DNA of 64,000 nucleotides from Micromonospora radicis (GCF_003583405.1 NZ_QXEC01000003.1:206936-270935); one strand, 5' to 3'; counted from the first letter of the stretch, positions 29,669 to 37,664 are shown. A program made the numbers and translations. The notes: generated by a model from the letters alone, not told the origin.

Positions 29669-29846
29669 AACCGGAAGGTCCACGCACCTCACGGGCAGCT
29701 CGACGCCGATCGATGCGGTGTCGTCCGCCCCGGCCGCCGCCGCTGCCCGGTGTGTCGATCGCCATCCCGGCACCGTGACTGCGGTTCGGTTCAACCTGTC
29801 GGTGGCTGGTGTGAGAATGCCCCGCAACCGAGATCTGGGAGGCTTC

Positions 29847-30263
29847 GTGGGGACCTGGGACAGCGGACCGTTCGACAACGACACCGCCGCCGACTGGTGT
29901 GGTGACCTTGATGACGCCGACCTGGCCAAGCGCCCCACGCTGGTCCGCGAGGCGCTGAGCCGGGCCGCCGACGAGGACGGCTACCTCGACTCCGACGTCG
30001 CCTGCGAGGCGATCGCCGCGGCAGCGATCGTGGCCGCGCAGCAGCCCGGCGGGCCGCCGATCGCCTCCGCGTACGCGCCGGGTTTCCTCCTCGACGGCGG
30101 CCGGTTCGAACTGCCCGACGACCTGGTGGTGCTGGCCGTACGGGCGCTCGACCGGGTCATGGCCGCAGACTCCGAGTGGCACGACCTGTGGCAGGACGCC
30201 GCCGGGAACGTCAATCCGGCCTTCGATGCCGTCCGCGGCCTACGTGGGGTCCTGACGGCATAG
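29847..30263 (+). CDS. DUF4259-like protein
   Basis: 138 aa beginning at GTG 29847 (GGGAGG seven bases upstream) with GTWDSGPFDNDTAADW, the hallmark opening of DUF4259. Helical remainder with ACEAIAAAAIVAAQQPGG and WHDLWQDA. Function unknown; relatives are common as stand-alone genes. The 3' end overlaps the tail of the convergent damaged MerR gene. Confidence 0.85.
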   Translation: MGTWDSGPFDNDTAADWCGDLDDADLAKRPTLVREALSRAADEDGYLDSDVACEAIAAAAIVAAQQPGGPPIASAYAPGFLLDGGRFELPDDLVVLAVRALDRVMAADSEWHDLWQDAAGNVNPAFDAVRGLRGVLTA

Positions 30264-30872
30264 CGGCGCTGATGCCCGGGCGTACGTCGTTATCGGGGCG
30301 TCCGGGCAGTCGTGGGCCCCACCGGGATCTCCGCCGGTTCCTGCGGTACGGCCCGTTCGGCGCAGGCACAATCCCCACCGCTGCACCCGGGGTGGTGCCG
30401 GCGCACCCGCCGAGCCGCCCACCGCCATGCGGCACCCGCCGCGACGGCCAGGCCGACCGCGACGCCCGGCATCATCCGGGTGGCGGCGGCCCAGCCGGCG
30501 CCGCCGACGAGCCCGGCCGCCAGCAGCAACGGCAACACGCAGCGTGTCCCGGATCACGGTCAGGTCTGCGATCTTCTGCTCGACCTCGACGAGTTTGGCC
30601 TGCGCGCGGGCCGGCAACCCGGCCTCCGGCCGTCGGCCGTGCCGGTGAACGCTCACACTCAACAACTCGGCGACCTCGTCGAGAGTGAATCCGAGCCGCT
30701 GCGCGGTCTTGATCACCCGCAGCGTCGTGACCGTCTCCGGCGGGTAGAGCCGATGCCCGCCCAACGTCCGATCCGGCTCGGCCAGTAGGCCTCGCCGCTC
30801 GTAGTAGCGCAGTGTCTGCTGGTTCACCCCCGCCGCCTCGGCCACCTGGCCAGACCGTAGGCCGGAACTCAC
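30240..30872 (-). CDS. MerR-family regulator with abnormal C-terminal tail
   Basis: The first ~110 residues are a normal MerR of the mercury/metal group: GQVAEAAGVNQQTLRYYERR, GHRLYPPETVTTLRVIKTAQ, LGFTLDEVAELLSV, LVEVEQKIADLTVIRDTLR. Instead of the expected metal-binding Cys tail, the frame continues into an Arg/Gly-rich stretch that is the out-of-frame reading of a membrane-protein remnant. So the 3' end has probably been replaced by a deletion near 30535. GTG 30872 overlaps the stop of the upstream gene. Confidence 0.7.
   Translation of the reverse strand: MSSGLRSGQVAEAAGVNQQTLRYYERRGLLAEPDRTLGGHRLYPPETVTTLRVIKTAQRLGFTLDEVAELLSVSVHRHGRRPEAGLPARAQAKLVEVEQKIADLTVIRDTLRVAVAAGGRARRRRRLGRRHPDDAGRRGRPGRRGGCRMAVGGSAGAPAPPRVQRWGLCLRRTGRTAGTGGDPGGAHDCPDAPITTYARASAPLCRQDPT
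30290..30540 (-). pseudogene. remnant of a small Cys-containing membrane protein (MerC/MerT-like)
   Basis: In another frame inside the tail of the MerR gene: CCLPLLLAAGLVGGAGWAA, then a second hydrophobic stretch GVAVGLAVAAGAAWRWAARR and CSGGDCACAE. This looks like the second half of a small integral-membrane metal-transport protein with Cys pairs, missing its start and first Cys motif. It is fused to the truncated MerR gene, consistent with one deletion that removed the end of one gene and the beginning of the other. Confidence 0.5.
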
Positions 30873-31219
30873 GAGCCGCCGCCCAGCCCGGCGCGTACGA
30901 CGAGAGCGTCCAGCACGGCGTGCTGGCCGGTCGGCACCGTGACGTCCAGGATGAGCCGGTCGCCCGTCGCCGTCAGGCTGAAGCTGAAGAACGAGCAGCA
31001 GCCGGTCTCCCGCGTCATCAGGTCCGCCGCTCGCGCAGCCACTTGGGGCTCCGGCCGCAACGTCAGCCGAACCCGCAAGGGGTCCGGCCGTTGCACTGCG
31101 CGCACCGCCGAAACGAACAGATCGTCGAACTCGGTCAGCCGTAGCGGCTGCTCGGCCGCCGGCAACGTACACGCCTGCGGCACCCACGCGCCGCTGGCCA
31201 GGGGTTTCGTCTCGGTCAT
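30869..31219 (-). CDS. small protein with vicinal Cys pair, first gene of MerR operon
   Basis: A 116-aa protein of unknown function. Distinctive features are PLASGAWVPQACTLPAAEQP at the N-terminus and MTRETGCCSFFSFSL in the middle, a vicinal Cys pair in a hydrophobic strand. Such proteins sit next to mercury-type MerR regulators in actinobacteria in my recollection. It is transcribed from a MerR-type promoter at 31227-31257 and overlaps the MerR GTG. A metal or thiol role is inferred from context only. Confidence 0.65.
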   Translation of the reverse strand: MTETKPLASGAWVPQACTLPAAEQPLRLTEFDDLFVSAVRAVQRPDPLRVRLTLRPEPQVAARAADLMTRETGCCSFFSFSLTATGDRLILDVTVPTGQHAVLDALVVRAGLGGGS

Positions 31220-31226
31220 ACGCTGA

Positions 31227-31257
31227 CGGTAACCCTGTACCGAGGTACCGGATGCAA
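31227..31257 (-). promoter_or_regulatory. MerR-type promoter with 19-bp spacer and central dyad
   Basis: On the minus strand: TTGCAT (31252-31257), a 19-base spacer, TTACCG (31227-31232). The spacer contains GTACCTCGGTAC, a perfect 5-2-5 inverted repeat at 31237-31248. An over-long spacer with a central dyad is the hallmark of promoters activated by MerR through DNA untwisting. It fires toward the Cys-pair gene and MerR. Confidence 0.6.
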
Positions 31258-31506
31258 GCCGTTACGGAGGCGGCGCCCGGCAGCTACGGCCGAGGTTACA
31301 GGGTCGACGCGGCCACCCTGCGGACGGGTTGCCCGAGGACGCCGCCCCCGCGGTGTCCTCGGTGCACGTCCGCAGCGAGGCAGCGGTGGACGAGCACGTC
31401 CACGCCCACCTCGACACCTACCCCGCCGCCGCGCCACCGGCCGGCGACGGGAACCGCCCGCCCGCACCGTCACCGCCACCCCCGCCGGCCCGGCCGTGAC
31501 CGCCGG

Positions 31507-31794
31507 CTAGTCCTGCCAGACGTTGAGGGCCCAGGCGAGGACATACCAGACGCAGACGTACTCCCGCCCGGAGGCGATCCCGGCGATGTGGCAGGTGATC
31601 GGGTCGGGGAAGACACCCTGCAGACCCCAGCCACCCGCCGCGGCCAGCGTGACCGGCGCGCTACTGGCCGGTGCCTTGACGGCCGGAACCGGGGCGGCCT
31701 GGGCAGCCCCGACCGTCGTACCCACTCCACCGGCCACCAGGGTGATCACCACGATCGTCCGGGCCAGTCGGTGCCGCAGCGATTGTTTGCGCAT
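31507..31794 (-). CDS. small secreted protein of unknown function
   Basis: A 95-aa preprotein. A Sec signal is clear: basic KQSLRHRLAR, hydrophobic TIVVITLVAGGVGTTVG, cleavage after AQA. The mature part is about 60 residues, starting with an Ala/Pro-rich stretch and containing GGWGLQGVFPDPITCHIAG and EYVCVWYVLAWALNVWQD, with two Cys that could form a disulfide. GGGAGGAG precedes ATG 31794. No homologue recognised. Confidence 0.75.
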   Translation of the reverse strand: MRKQSLRHRLARTIVVITLVAGGVGTTVGAAQAAPVPAVKAPASSAPVTLAAAGGWGLQGVFPDPITCHIAGIASGREYVCVWYVLAWALNVWQD

Positions 31795-32119
31795 CGGGTT
31801 CTCCTCCCACCTGCCCGGGCCGGGTGTCCGGCCGGGGCGTTTGTCGATGAACGATGCGTTACATGCTGCGCCGAAGACGGGCTGCGGTCGTCGGCCCACG
31901 ACCTGACTGCCGCGTACACCGGACAGCTGAGTCCAGCCGCCCGCATCCGCCGGCAGGTGGACCCGGCAGACGGCCGGGCGGGGAATCCCCAGCACCGCAC
32001 CGCAGGGACTCGACCCCGCGCCCCGACTGCCCTGGAGCTTTGTGGAGGGTCGATGCGAAGACCCGGAACTCCTTGGCGAGCACTGCCGCAGCGCCGGAAC
32101 CGGCGGGCAGAATACGTCC
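31795..32119. other. intergenic stretch, no gene seen
   Basis: A 325-base region between the divergent secreted-protein gene and the HIRAN-like gene. Open frames here are short and look like noise. It presumably contains both promoters; an AATACGT-like -10 lies a few bases before ATG 32120. Confidence 0.5.
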
Positions 32120-32896
32120 ATGATCGATAAGGTGTTGACGCTGCTCCCGGGCTGCGAGCCTGAGTTCGCGAGCGGCGTAGTGGGTCGAGACTACTTTCGG
32201 TCTGCGCACCGGACGGCGAGTCTGCGGCTGTTCGAGGCGAGTGTGGAGCAGCGGTCCGAGGAGGGTGACCGGGTCCGGGCGGCTGAGGTCGTGCCTGCGA
32301 TCGTCCCGGTCCTCGACAACGACTACAACGAGCAGGCGCTCGCGGTGATCCTGCCGGACGCTGACGGTGCTGTCCGGCTCGAGAACCAGGTCGGCTGGCT
32401 TCCCGACCGGCGGTGCGCGACTCTCCAGCCCCGTGTCGTGTCACTGATGCGCGCGACCAACGCCTACGTGGGCGCTGCTGGGACGGCTTCGTACTGGTGG
32501 TCAGGCCGCAGCTGGGACAAGTCGGATGCAAGGCTGCGTCTCCGCATCGCGCAGTGGGAGGACGTCCACCGGGCGGCCATCGAGATCACGCGTAGGGCCG
32601 AGCCCGACGTCGAGCAGCCGTGGGTGGGACACTACGCGCCGCTGACCGACCTCGCCCGCAGGTGGTATGCGCAAGGGCGCGGACGGAGCGAGGCGGACCT
32701 GCTACACGTACGGTACGAGATCATCGACGATGCGCTGGTCGCCACCGTGGACGGGGAGATCGTCACCGACATGACCAGAAGCGGTCGGGACTTCTTCGAT
32801 CCGCTGCGCGCCCGGGTTGAGCAGCAGGGCCCGGTGTGGGGCTGGGTGCGCCTTCACCGAGGGGCGGTCGAGGTCCGGGCCGAGGAACTACCGTGA
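32120..32896 (+). CDS. hypothetical protein with HIRAN-like segment
   Basis: 258 aa. Residues about 55-105 (VPVLDNDYNEQALAVILP, then NQVGWLPDRRCATLQPRV) resemble the HIRAN pattern (N-x-Y/D-x-x-A-x-x-V, then VGYLP), a domain that binds 3' ends of damaged DNA in some proteins. The rest is unrecognised, with a Trp-rich stretch (TASYWWSGRSWDKSD). ATG 32120 is chosen at the first residue of the globular protein; the frame is open to 32042. It may be leaderless. Confidence 0.6.
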   Translation: MIDKVLTLLPGCEPEFASGVVGRDYFRSAHRTASLRLFEASVEQRSEEGDRVRAAEVVPAIVPVLDNDYNEQALAVILPDADGAVRLENQVGWLPDRRCATLQPRVVSLMRATNAYVGAAGTASYWWSGRSWDKSDARLRLRIAQWEDVHRAAIEITRRAEPDVEQPWVGHYAPLTDLARRWYAQGRGRSEADLLHVRYEIIDDALVATVDGEIVTDMTRSGRDFFDPLRARVEQQGPVWGWVRLHRGAVEVRAEELP

Positions 32897-33355
32897 CCGT
32901 CGGACACCAGCCCGCGGGACTCGCCGCATGCCGCCAGGCCGGTGCGGGCGGTGCGTGGCACGGCGGCGGCCAGAGTCGGGCGCCAGGATCTGCCCGGCGG
33001 GCGGGCAACAACGTGCCAGGCAGCTCTTTCCGTCTATCCGTGGGCGGTGGCCTGACCGCAGAGTGAAGGCGTTCCGAACGGATCAGCCGGACGGACGAGG
33101 TCAGGGACCTGGGGAACAGATGACGTGGATTGCCCTATTCGCGAACGCACCGGCCGTCACGGTGGTGATCGTCCTCCCGACCCCCGCGATCGACGACGTT
33201 CGCGTCCGGTCGCTGCCGGGATCGCTGTCGCGGACGGCGGCTGCTCGCCGGCTTGGGACTGAACGCGGCGACCGTCACTCGTCCCCTGCCGGCCTGGCCG
33301 GTCCCACAGTCGCGTAAGCGGCCCGCCGAGGACGCCGACGGAAGGCAGTAGACCG
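32897..33355. other. intergenic stretch upstream of the RiPP cluster, no convincing gene
   Basis: 459 bases without a supported gene. A 65-codon frame (ATG 33120 to TAA 33317, with GGGGAA upstream) is the only candidate; its residues show no motif and the composition is Arg/Ala-rich after a hydrophobic start, so I do not call it. The promoter of the 33373 gene is expected here. Confidence 0.45.
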
Positions 33356-33375
33356 ATGAAGGCAGTGGACCGATG
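33342..33375 (+). repeat. tandem 17-base repeat creating a six-codon minicistron
   Basis: AAGGCAGTAGACCGATG (33342-33358) is followed at once by AAGGCAGTGGACCGATG (33359-33375), one mismatch. The second copy contains the start codon of the next gene. The ATG of the first copy (33356) opens M-K-A-V-D-R and stops at TGA overlapping ATG 33373, so translation of the minicistron could couple to that gene. Each copy carries AAGG as a ribosome site. Confidence 0.6.
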
Positions 33376-34437
33376 ACTGAAGCGGTGCCGGTCACCCCCA
33401 TCGCGGGATTGATCGTCGTCGGGCCTCGTTGGGGACTCCCCCACCTGCATGATCTGTTGGCCGAGCGCGCCGCGGCCTGGCGGCAGGCGCGGCTGCCGAG
33501 CGGTTCGGTGAGCGGCGTGCCGTGGACCGCCGGATCGGTCGAGGCCGCGGTACGCGACGCCGTTCGGTCCGTGGACGGTGCCGGCGGCGGCACCGCGGCG
33601 ATCGTGGACCCGCAGCGTCGGGTCACGACACTGCTCGTACTGCTCGGCGAGGGCCGGACGCGCTGGACCGGCATTCGGAGTCTGGCGGATCTGGAACTGT
33701 CGCCGACGGCCACTCATGTGCCGGGTGACACCTTGGCGATGCTGGCGCCCTGGGCTGGACTACTTGCTCCCGAGCCGCTGGCCGAACACGACACGACACG
33801 CTTCTCCGCGGTTGCGGTACGCACGTCCGACCCCGTACAGCCCCATTGCGGGCTGGGCTGGGCGAGCCGGCGGGATCTGGCGCTGCGGCACGCGGTACTG
33901 GACAGTCTGCGGTCGATGTCCTCGGATGCGGCGCCGACCGCCGGCCGCGTGGTGGCCGGCGCCTCGGGCTCGACGGAGTGGACGTGGCTTCTCGACGGCT
34001 CGCTCAACCTCCTGTCCGCGTACAGCCGGGACACCCAGCGGCATTCCCTGCCGGACGGCGGTTTCGACGTCGTCACCCGCCACGTCCCGCAGCTCGGCGG
34101 CCCGTTGCGGCTCGCCGCAGTGGTACGTCGGTCCTCGGGCGCCGTCGTCGCAGCCGCCTGGGGCCGGCAGACGGACGAGGCGATCGACTACGCCCTCACC
34201 TCGGCCCGCACCCGGGATCTGCTGCTTCCCGGCACCGCCCGCGCAGCCGACCCGGGTCTGCCGGACACCGCCTCCCTGATCAGCGCCCTGTCTCCCGGTG
34301 ATGTCCGGCGGCTGCTGCACGACATCCACACCGCCGTCGTCGGCGACACCGGCCGCCGGGTCCTGGGAATCCGGGTCGAGGCCGATGCGCTGCTCGGCCC
34401 GCAGGAACTGGCCTGGGGGCCGGTCTGGCTCGGTTGA
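33373..34437 (+). CDS. RiPP-cluster protein resembling a degenerate YcaO-type domain
   Basis: 354 aa, no named family recognised with confidence. The central and C-terminal parts follow the strand-helix rhythm of YcaO domains and of the C-terminal half of the F protein at 47251-49428: CGLGWASRRDLALRHAVLDS, then FDVVTRHVPQLGGPLRLAAVV and GRQTDEAIDYALTSA. The acidic ATP-binding residues of true YcaO proteins (E-x-x-ER) are absent. It lies 136 bases upstream of the precursor gene on the same strand. It may bind leader peptide or act as a scaffold for the cyclodehydratases; this is inference. Start ATG 33373. Confidence 0.7.
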   Translation: MTEAVPVTPIAGLIVVGPRWGLPHLHDLLAERAAAWRQARLPSGSVSGVPWTAGSVEAAVRDAVRSVDGAGGGTAAIVDPQRRVTTLLVLLGEGRTRWTGIRSLADLELSPTATHVPGDTLAMLAPWAGLLAPEPLAEHDTTRFSAVAVRTSDPVQPHCGLGWASRRDLALRHAVLDSLRSMSSDAAPTAGRVVAGASGSTEWTWLLDGSLNLLSAYSRDTQRHSLPDGGFDVVTRHVPQLGGPLRLAAVVRRSSGAVVAAAWGRQTDEAIDYALTSARTRDLLLPGTARAADPGLPDTASLISALSPGDVRRLLHDIHTAVVGDTGRRVLGIRVEADALLGPQELAWGPVWLG

Positions 34438-34573
34438 GCCGGTGACCGCCCACGTCAGTGCGGTGACAGCGGAACGTAGGTCGATCGGCCAGCAGCAGCC
34501 GATGGAATGGTCTCAGTCACCACGGCGGGCCGAACCCCCAGCGGGACGGCCCAGACCTCGCTGAGGAGTGAGC

Positions 34574-34762
34574 ATGAACATCGACGACAAGAGCGACCTG
34601 GCCGATCTGGCGAACGAGATCCTCGAACTCGAGTCGGAGACCTTCGAGATCTCGGACTACGCGGACGCGAACGGCGTCCTGCTGGCCGTGGCCGCCTCGT
34701 GCAGCACGAGCTCCACCAGCACCTGCTCCAGCACCACCAGCACCACCTCCTGCAGCGCCTGA
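34574..34762 (+). CDS. RiPP precursor peptide with Ser/Thr/Cys core
   Basis: 62 aa from ATG 34574 (GAGGA ends seven bases upstream; GTG 34568 would add two residues). Residues 1-41 are an acidic leader with ILELESETFEISDYADANG and a hydrophobic LLAVAA end, similar in style to thiopeptide/goadsporin leaders. Residues 42-62 form a 21-residue core containing ten Ser, seven Thr, three Cys (43, 51, 60) and a final Ala. The core starts SCSTSSTST; its last part is CSSTTSTTSCSA. Cys and some Ser/Thr would become azoles and the rest could be dehydrated. The biosynthetic operon converges on it from the other strand. Confidence 0.92.
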   Translation: MNIDDKSDLADLANEILELESETFEISDYADANGVLLAVAASCSTSSTSTCSSTTSTTSCSA

Positions 34763-34795
34763 TCGTTCGTCGGCCAACGCCGGCAGACCGGTTCT

Positions 34796-34842
34796 GCCGA
34801 ACAGCCCTCCTGGACGAAGACCGTCCCGGAGGGCTGTTCGGC
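34796..34842. terminator. bidirectional terminator between precursor gene and operon end
   Basis: Perfect 15-bp inverted repeat: GCCGAACAGCCCTCC (34796-34810) and GGAGGGCTGTTCGGC (34828-34842), loop of 17 bases that itself holds GGAC/GTCC. It lies 33 bases after the precursor stop and 96 bases beyond the YcaO stop on the other strand, so it can end both converging transcripts or stabilise the short precursor mRNA. Confidence 0.8.
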
Positions 34843-34938
34843 GTGGCGACCACACCGGCATCCAGGACCGGTGGCGGCGAAGCTGCGTGGCGCCGCGCCG
34901 GTGTGGCACCGACGGGCGCCACGCGCCGTGGCGGGTGT

Positions 34939-36912
34939 TCAGGGGAACGGGTGCGGGACCATCCGCAGGTCGGGTGCGGCCAGGTCGCCGTCGCGCAGGC
35001 CGGCCCGGTGGGGCGCGTGACGCAGCCGAGGCATCTGCAGGGCTCGTTGCCGGGTCCAGCCGAAGTCGATCGGTAACAGGCCGGGGACGATCGTGCACAC
35101 CGTGTGCAGGCCCATCCGGCGCTGTTCCGGTGTGGTCTGGTCGACCACGATCACGTCGAAGCCGGCGCGTTCCAGTTCCCGCTGGCATGTTCGTAGGTCG
35201 CGCAGGAGGTCTCGGGTGTCCGGGTCGCCCGGGGTGCGGATGTCGACGATCGTGCAGTGGTCGGCCGGTGCGAGGTAGGTGTGGGCGTGCTCGGTCATCC
35301 GCGGCAGGCCGAACAGTTGGGGATGGTCGCCCAGGTTGGCGCAGCGGGTGTAGTCGTCCGCCATGGCTTCGAGTTCGTCCCGGCGCTCGTCGACCTGCCG
35401 GGACAGGTGGGGAATGTAGGTGAGCACCTCCGACAACGCACCCTCGACGGCTGTCTCCGGGTTGAGGCTGGCGCCGGCGGCGAAGGCGAGGGTGCCCGCG
35501 CCGCCGTCCCGGCGGACGGCGAGGCCGGTGACGACCGGTACGGCCAGGTCGACGCGGCTGTCGAAGGCGTGGACGTCGTAGCCGCGGAAGGCGGCCCGGT
35601 CCACCATTGCCCGGACGGCGGGGCTGCGGCACGAGTCGAGGTCGATCTCGGTGAGTTCCAGGTTGCCGTACCAGCCGAGCAGGAACGCGTCGCGTTCGAT
35701 GAGTTCGAGCAGGCCGAAGAGGATCGCCTCCTCGAGACAGCTGCCGATCGCGCAGCCGTTGGAGGATTCGTAGACGAAGTTGTCGGACGCCTGCCCGGAG
35801 GCGTAGTAGGTGAGGCGGGCCGGCACCAGCACGGGCCGATCGTCCCGAAGGGAGTAACCCCACACCCACGGTATCGGGCGGTCCGGGTCGAACGGGGCGA
35901 CCGTCGGGTCGGTCAGGTACGTCTGCGCCGGGTACTCCCCGCAGGTGCGCGGGTCGAGCGCGGTGTCACCGAGGTCGGTGAGGGCGGCGACGATCGGCTT
36001 GGCGCGGCGCCGCTGGTGGGTGCCGGCGTACCGCTCGAGCCCTTCCAGGAAGGCGAGGTCCTTGCTGGTGCGGAAGGAGTTGGCCTGGCCGCTCCAGGTG
36101 AAGTTGACGAGTCCGGCGTACCCGCGGATGAGCACGCTGCCGGTGACCGGGGAGGTGGTGGGCGAGGTGACGTCGAGCCAGGTGCCGGCGCCCAGGCTGC
36201 CGCAGACCGGGTTGGCCATCGCCCCGGTGGTGAGCGGGTACGACGTGGTCGAGGTGAGCCGGTAGCTGCCGGGGTCGGGCTTGGGGCGGGATACCAGGTC
36301 GAGCGTGGCCGGTTGTGGGGTGAGCTCGTCGACCGGTGCACAGTGGGGGCAGAGCGGATCGGTGAGCAGCGGGAACGTCATCACGTGCAGGGTCTGGAGG
36401 TCGATCCGGGTGACCTGCGGCAGGTGGAGGTCGGCGGCCGCGTGCCAGCCTCCGGTGGCCCGCCGGCCGGCCGGGGCCGAGCGGTCGAGGACGACCGCCT
36501 GGTACACCGACCAGACGGCGTCCAGGACGTAGTCCGGGACGAGTGGCCAGGTGCCGGCGGGGATGACGGGCGCGCCGTGTTCGAGGGCCTCCCGTTCCGA
36601 TCTGGTGCGTAACCGCTGCCACCGCATGGCGAGGCAGTGGCCGCAGGCCCGGGCGTCCGGGGTGCCGCCCCATGGGCCGACGAGCACGGCCTGGGCGGTG
36701 AGATGTACGTCCGCGGCTGCGCGTCGGGGCGCGAGTCGGGTGGCGGGTGCGCCGAACACGTCGACTGCTCCGACGGTCTCCACCGCGGGACCGCGGCCGT
36801 GCGCCGCGTCGCCGGTGTCGCGCCGGAACCGTTCGGTGAGCGCTTGCTGCAGGGTCAGCCGGGCAAACTCCATGGGAACCGGGCGCGGGTCGGAGCGGGT
36901 GGTGGTGTTCAC
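34939..36912 (-). CDS. YcaO-domain cyclodehydratase, last gene of operon
   Basis: 657 aa, TOMM/LAP type YcaO. N-terminal region with a zinc tetra-Cys site: C90-G-H-C93 and C188-P-H-C191. ATP-binding YcaO motifs: ESSNGCAIGSCLEEAI and ELIERDAFLLGWYG, then AAGASLNPETAVEGALSEV. It ends in PHPFP, the Pro-rich C-terminus that cyclodehydratases need for catalysis. It phosphorylates the amide backbone with ATP to close azoline rings on Cys/Ser/Thr. GTG 36912 overlaps the permease stop. It is about as complete as the other YcaO protein at 45342, so the operon has two full cyclodehydratases. Confidence 0.93.
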   Translation of the reverse strand: MNTTTRSDPRPVPMEFARLTLQQALTERFRRDTGDAAHGRGPAVETVGAVDVFGAPATRLAPRRAAADVHLTAQAVLVGPWGGTPDARACGHCLAMRWQRLRTRSEREALEHGAPVIPAGTWPLVPDYVLDAVWSVYQAVVLDRSAPAGRRATGGWHAAADLHLPQVTRIDLQTLHVMTFPLLTDPLCPHCAPVDELTPQPATLDLVSRPKPDPGSYRLTSTTSYPLTTGAMANPVCGSLGAGTWLDVTSPTTSPVTGSVLIRGYAGLVNFTWSGQANSFRTSKDLAFLEGLERYAGTHQRRRAKPIVAALTDLGDTALDPRTCGEYPAQTYLTDPTVAPFDPDRPIPWVWGYSLRDDRPVLVPARLTYYASGQASDNFVYESSNGCAIGSCLEEAILFGLLELIERDAFLLGWYGNLELTEIDLDSCRSPAVRAMVDRAAFRGYDVHAFDSRVDLAVPVVTGLAVRRDGGAGTLAFAAGASLNPETAVEGALSEVLTYIPHLSRQVDERRDELEAMADDYTRCANLGDHPQLFGLPRMTEHAHTYLAPADHCTIVDIRTPGDPDTRDLLRDLRTCQRELERAGFDVIVVDQTTPEQRRMGLHTVCTIVPGLLPIDFGWTRQRALQMPRLRHAPHRAGLRDGDLAAPDLRMVPHPFP

Positions 36913-37664
36913 GAGTTGTTACTCCAGCGGAAGGTCTTCACCGCGAGGACGCCGAAGACGAGGGTGAAGCCGGCCAGGGCCGCGCTGCTCAGGCCGATCG
37001 TGGCGAGATCGCCGCTGCCGGTCAGGGCGGCCGAGATGCCGTCGTTCATGTAGCGCAACGGCAGGGCACGGGAGAGGTTCTGCAGCCACCCGGGCATGAG
37101 ATCGATCGGCAGGAATGATCCTGACAGGAACGCCATCGGCACCATGATCGAGTTGGCGATGGCGGCGACGGCCTCGGGAGTGTTGGCGCGGGAGCCGACG
37201 ACGACGCCCATGGACAGGAACGCCGTGACGCCGAGCAGGAGTACGGGCAGGGCGAGGGGCCAACTGTCGGCCAGGCGGAGGCCGAACATCGGCAGCAGGG
37301 CCACGCCGACGAACAGCACCGCCTGCACCAGGCCGATGACGAGCGCGCCGGTGTAGCGTGCGCCGAGCACCGTGGTCAGCGGGGTGGGCGTCATCCTGAT
37401 CAGGCGTAGCAGGTCGTCGTTGCGCCACTGCATGAGCGTGAACGCGATGCCGAAGAGCGCGGCGTTGCCGACGCCCCAGGAGAGCACGCCGGGTGCGATG
37501 TAGTCGATGTAGCCACGTCCGGAGCCGGCCACCTCCTGCCCCTGGAAGATCAGGCCGAAGACCACCAGGAAGAGCAGCGGGAACGCGAAGGTGAAGAACA
37601 CGGTGGTCTTGTCGCGTACGGACGCCTTGTAGTTGGCGGCGCTGAGGGCGGCGAATGCACTCAC
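36909..37664 (-). CDS. ABC-2 type transporter permease
   Basis: A 251-aa integral-membrane permease with about six hydrophobic segments (TVFFTFAFPLLFLVVFGLIF near the start; LALPVLLLGVTAFLSMGVVV; GFTLVFGVLAV near the end) and the LPLRYMNDGI motif typical of drug and bacteriocin ABC-2 exporters. The start is GTG 37664, overlapping the ATPase stop; the frame runs open upstream only as an antisense-like shadow. With the ATPase it probably exports the modified peptide or gives self-protection. Confidence 0.92.
   Translation of the reverse strand: MSAFAALSAANYKASVRDKTTVFFTFAFPLLFLVVFGLIFQGQEVAGSGRGYIDYIAPGVLSWGVGNAALFGIAFTLMQWRNDDLLRLIRMTPTPLTTVLGARYTGALVIGLVQAVLFVGVALLPMFGLRLADSWPLALPVLLLGVTAFLSMGVVVGSRANTPEAVAAIANSIMVPMAFLSGSFLPIDLMPGWLQNLSRALPLRYMNDGISAALTGSGDLATIGLSSAALAGFTLVFGVLAVKTFRWSNNS

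Noticed and set aside
31327..31500. Plus-strand frame ending in a His/Glu-rich then Pro-rich tail (AVDEHVHAHLDTYPAA)
   Set aside because: Looks faintly protein-like but has no start, no known family and overlaps a probable promoter region.
33120..33317. 65-codon frame before the RiPP cluster
   Set aside because: Weak composition, no motif, no conservation evidence; mentioned only as the best candidate in that gap.
34574..34762. Calling the product a thiopeptide outright
   Set aside because: No second SpaB_C-type pyridine synthase was found in the window; the leader and core alone do not prove macrocyclisation.
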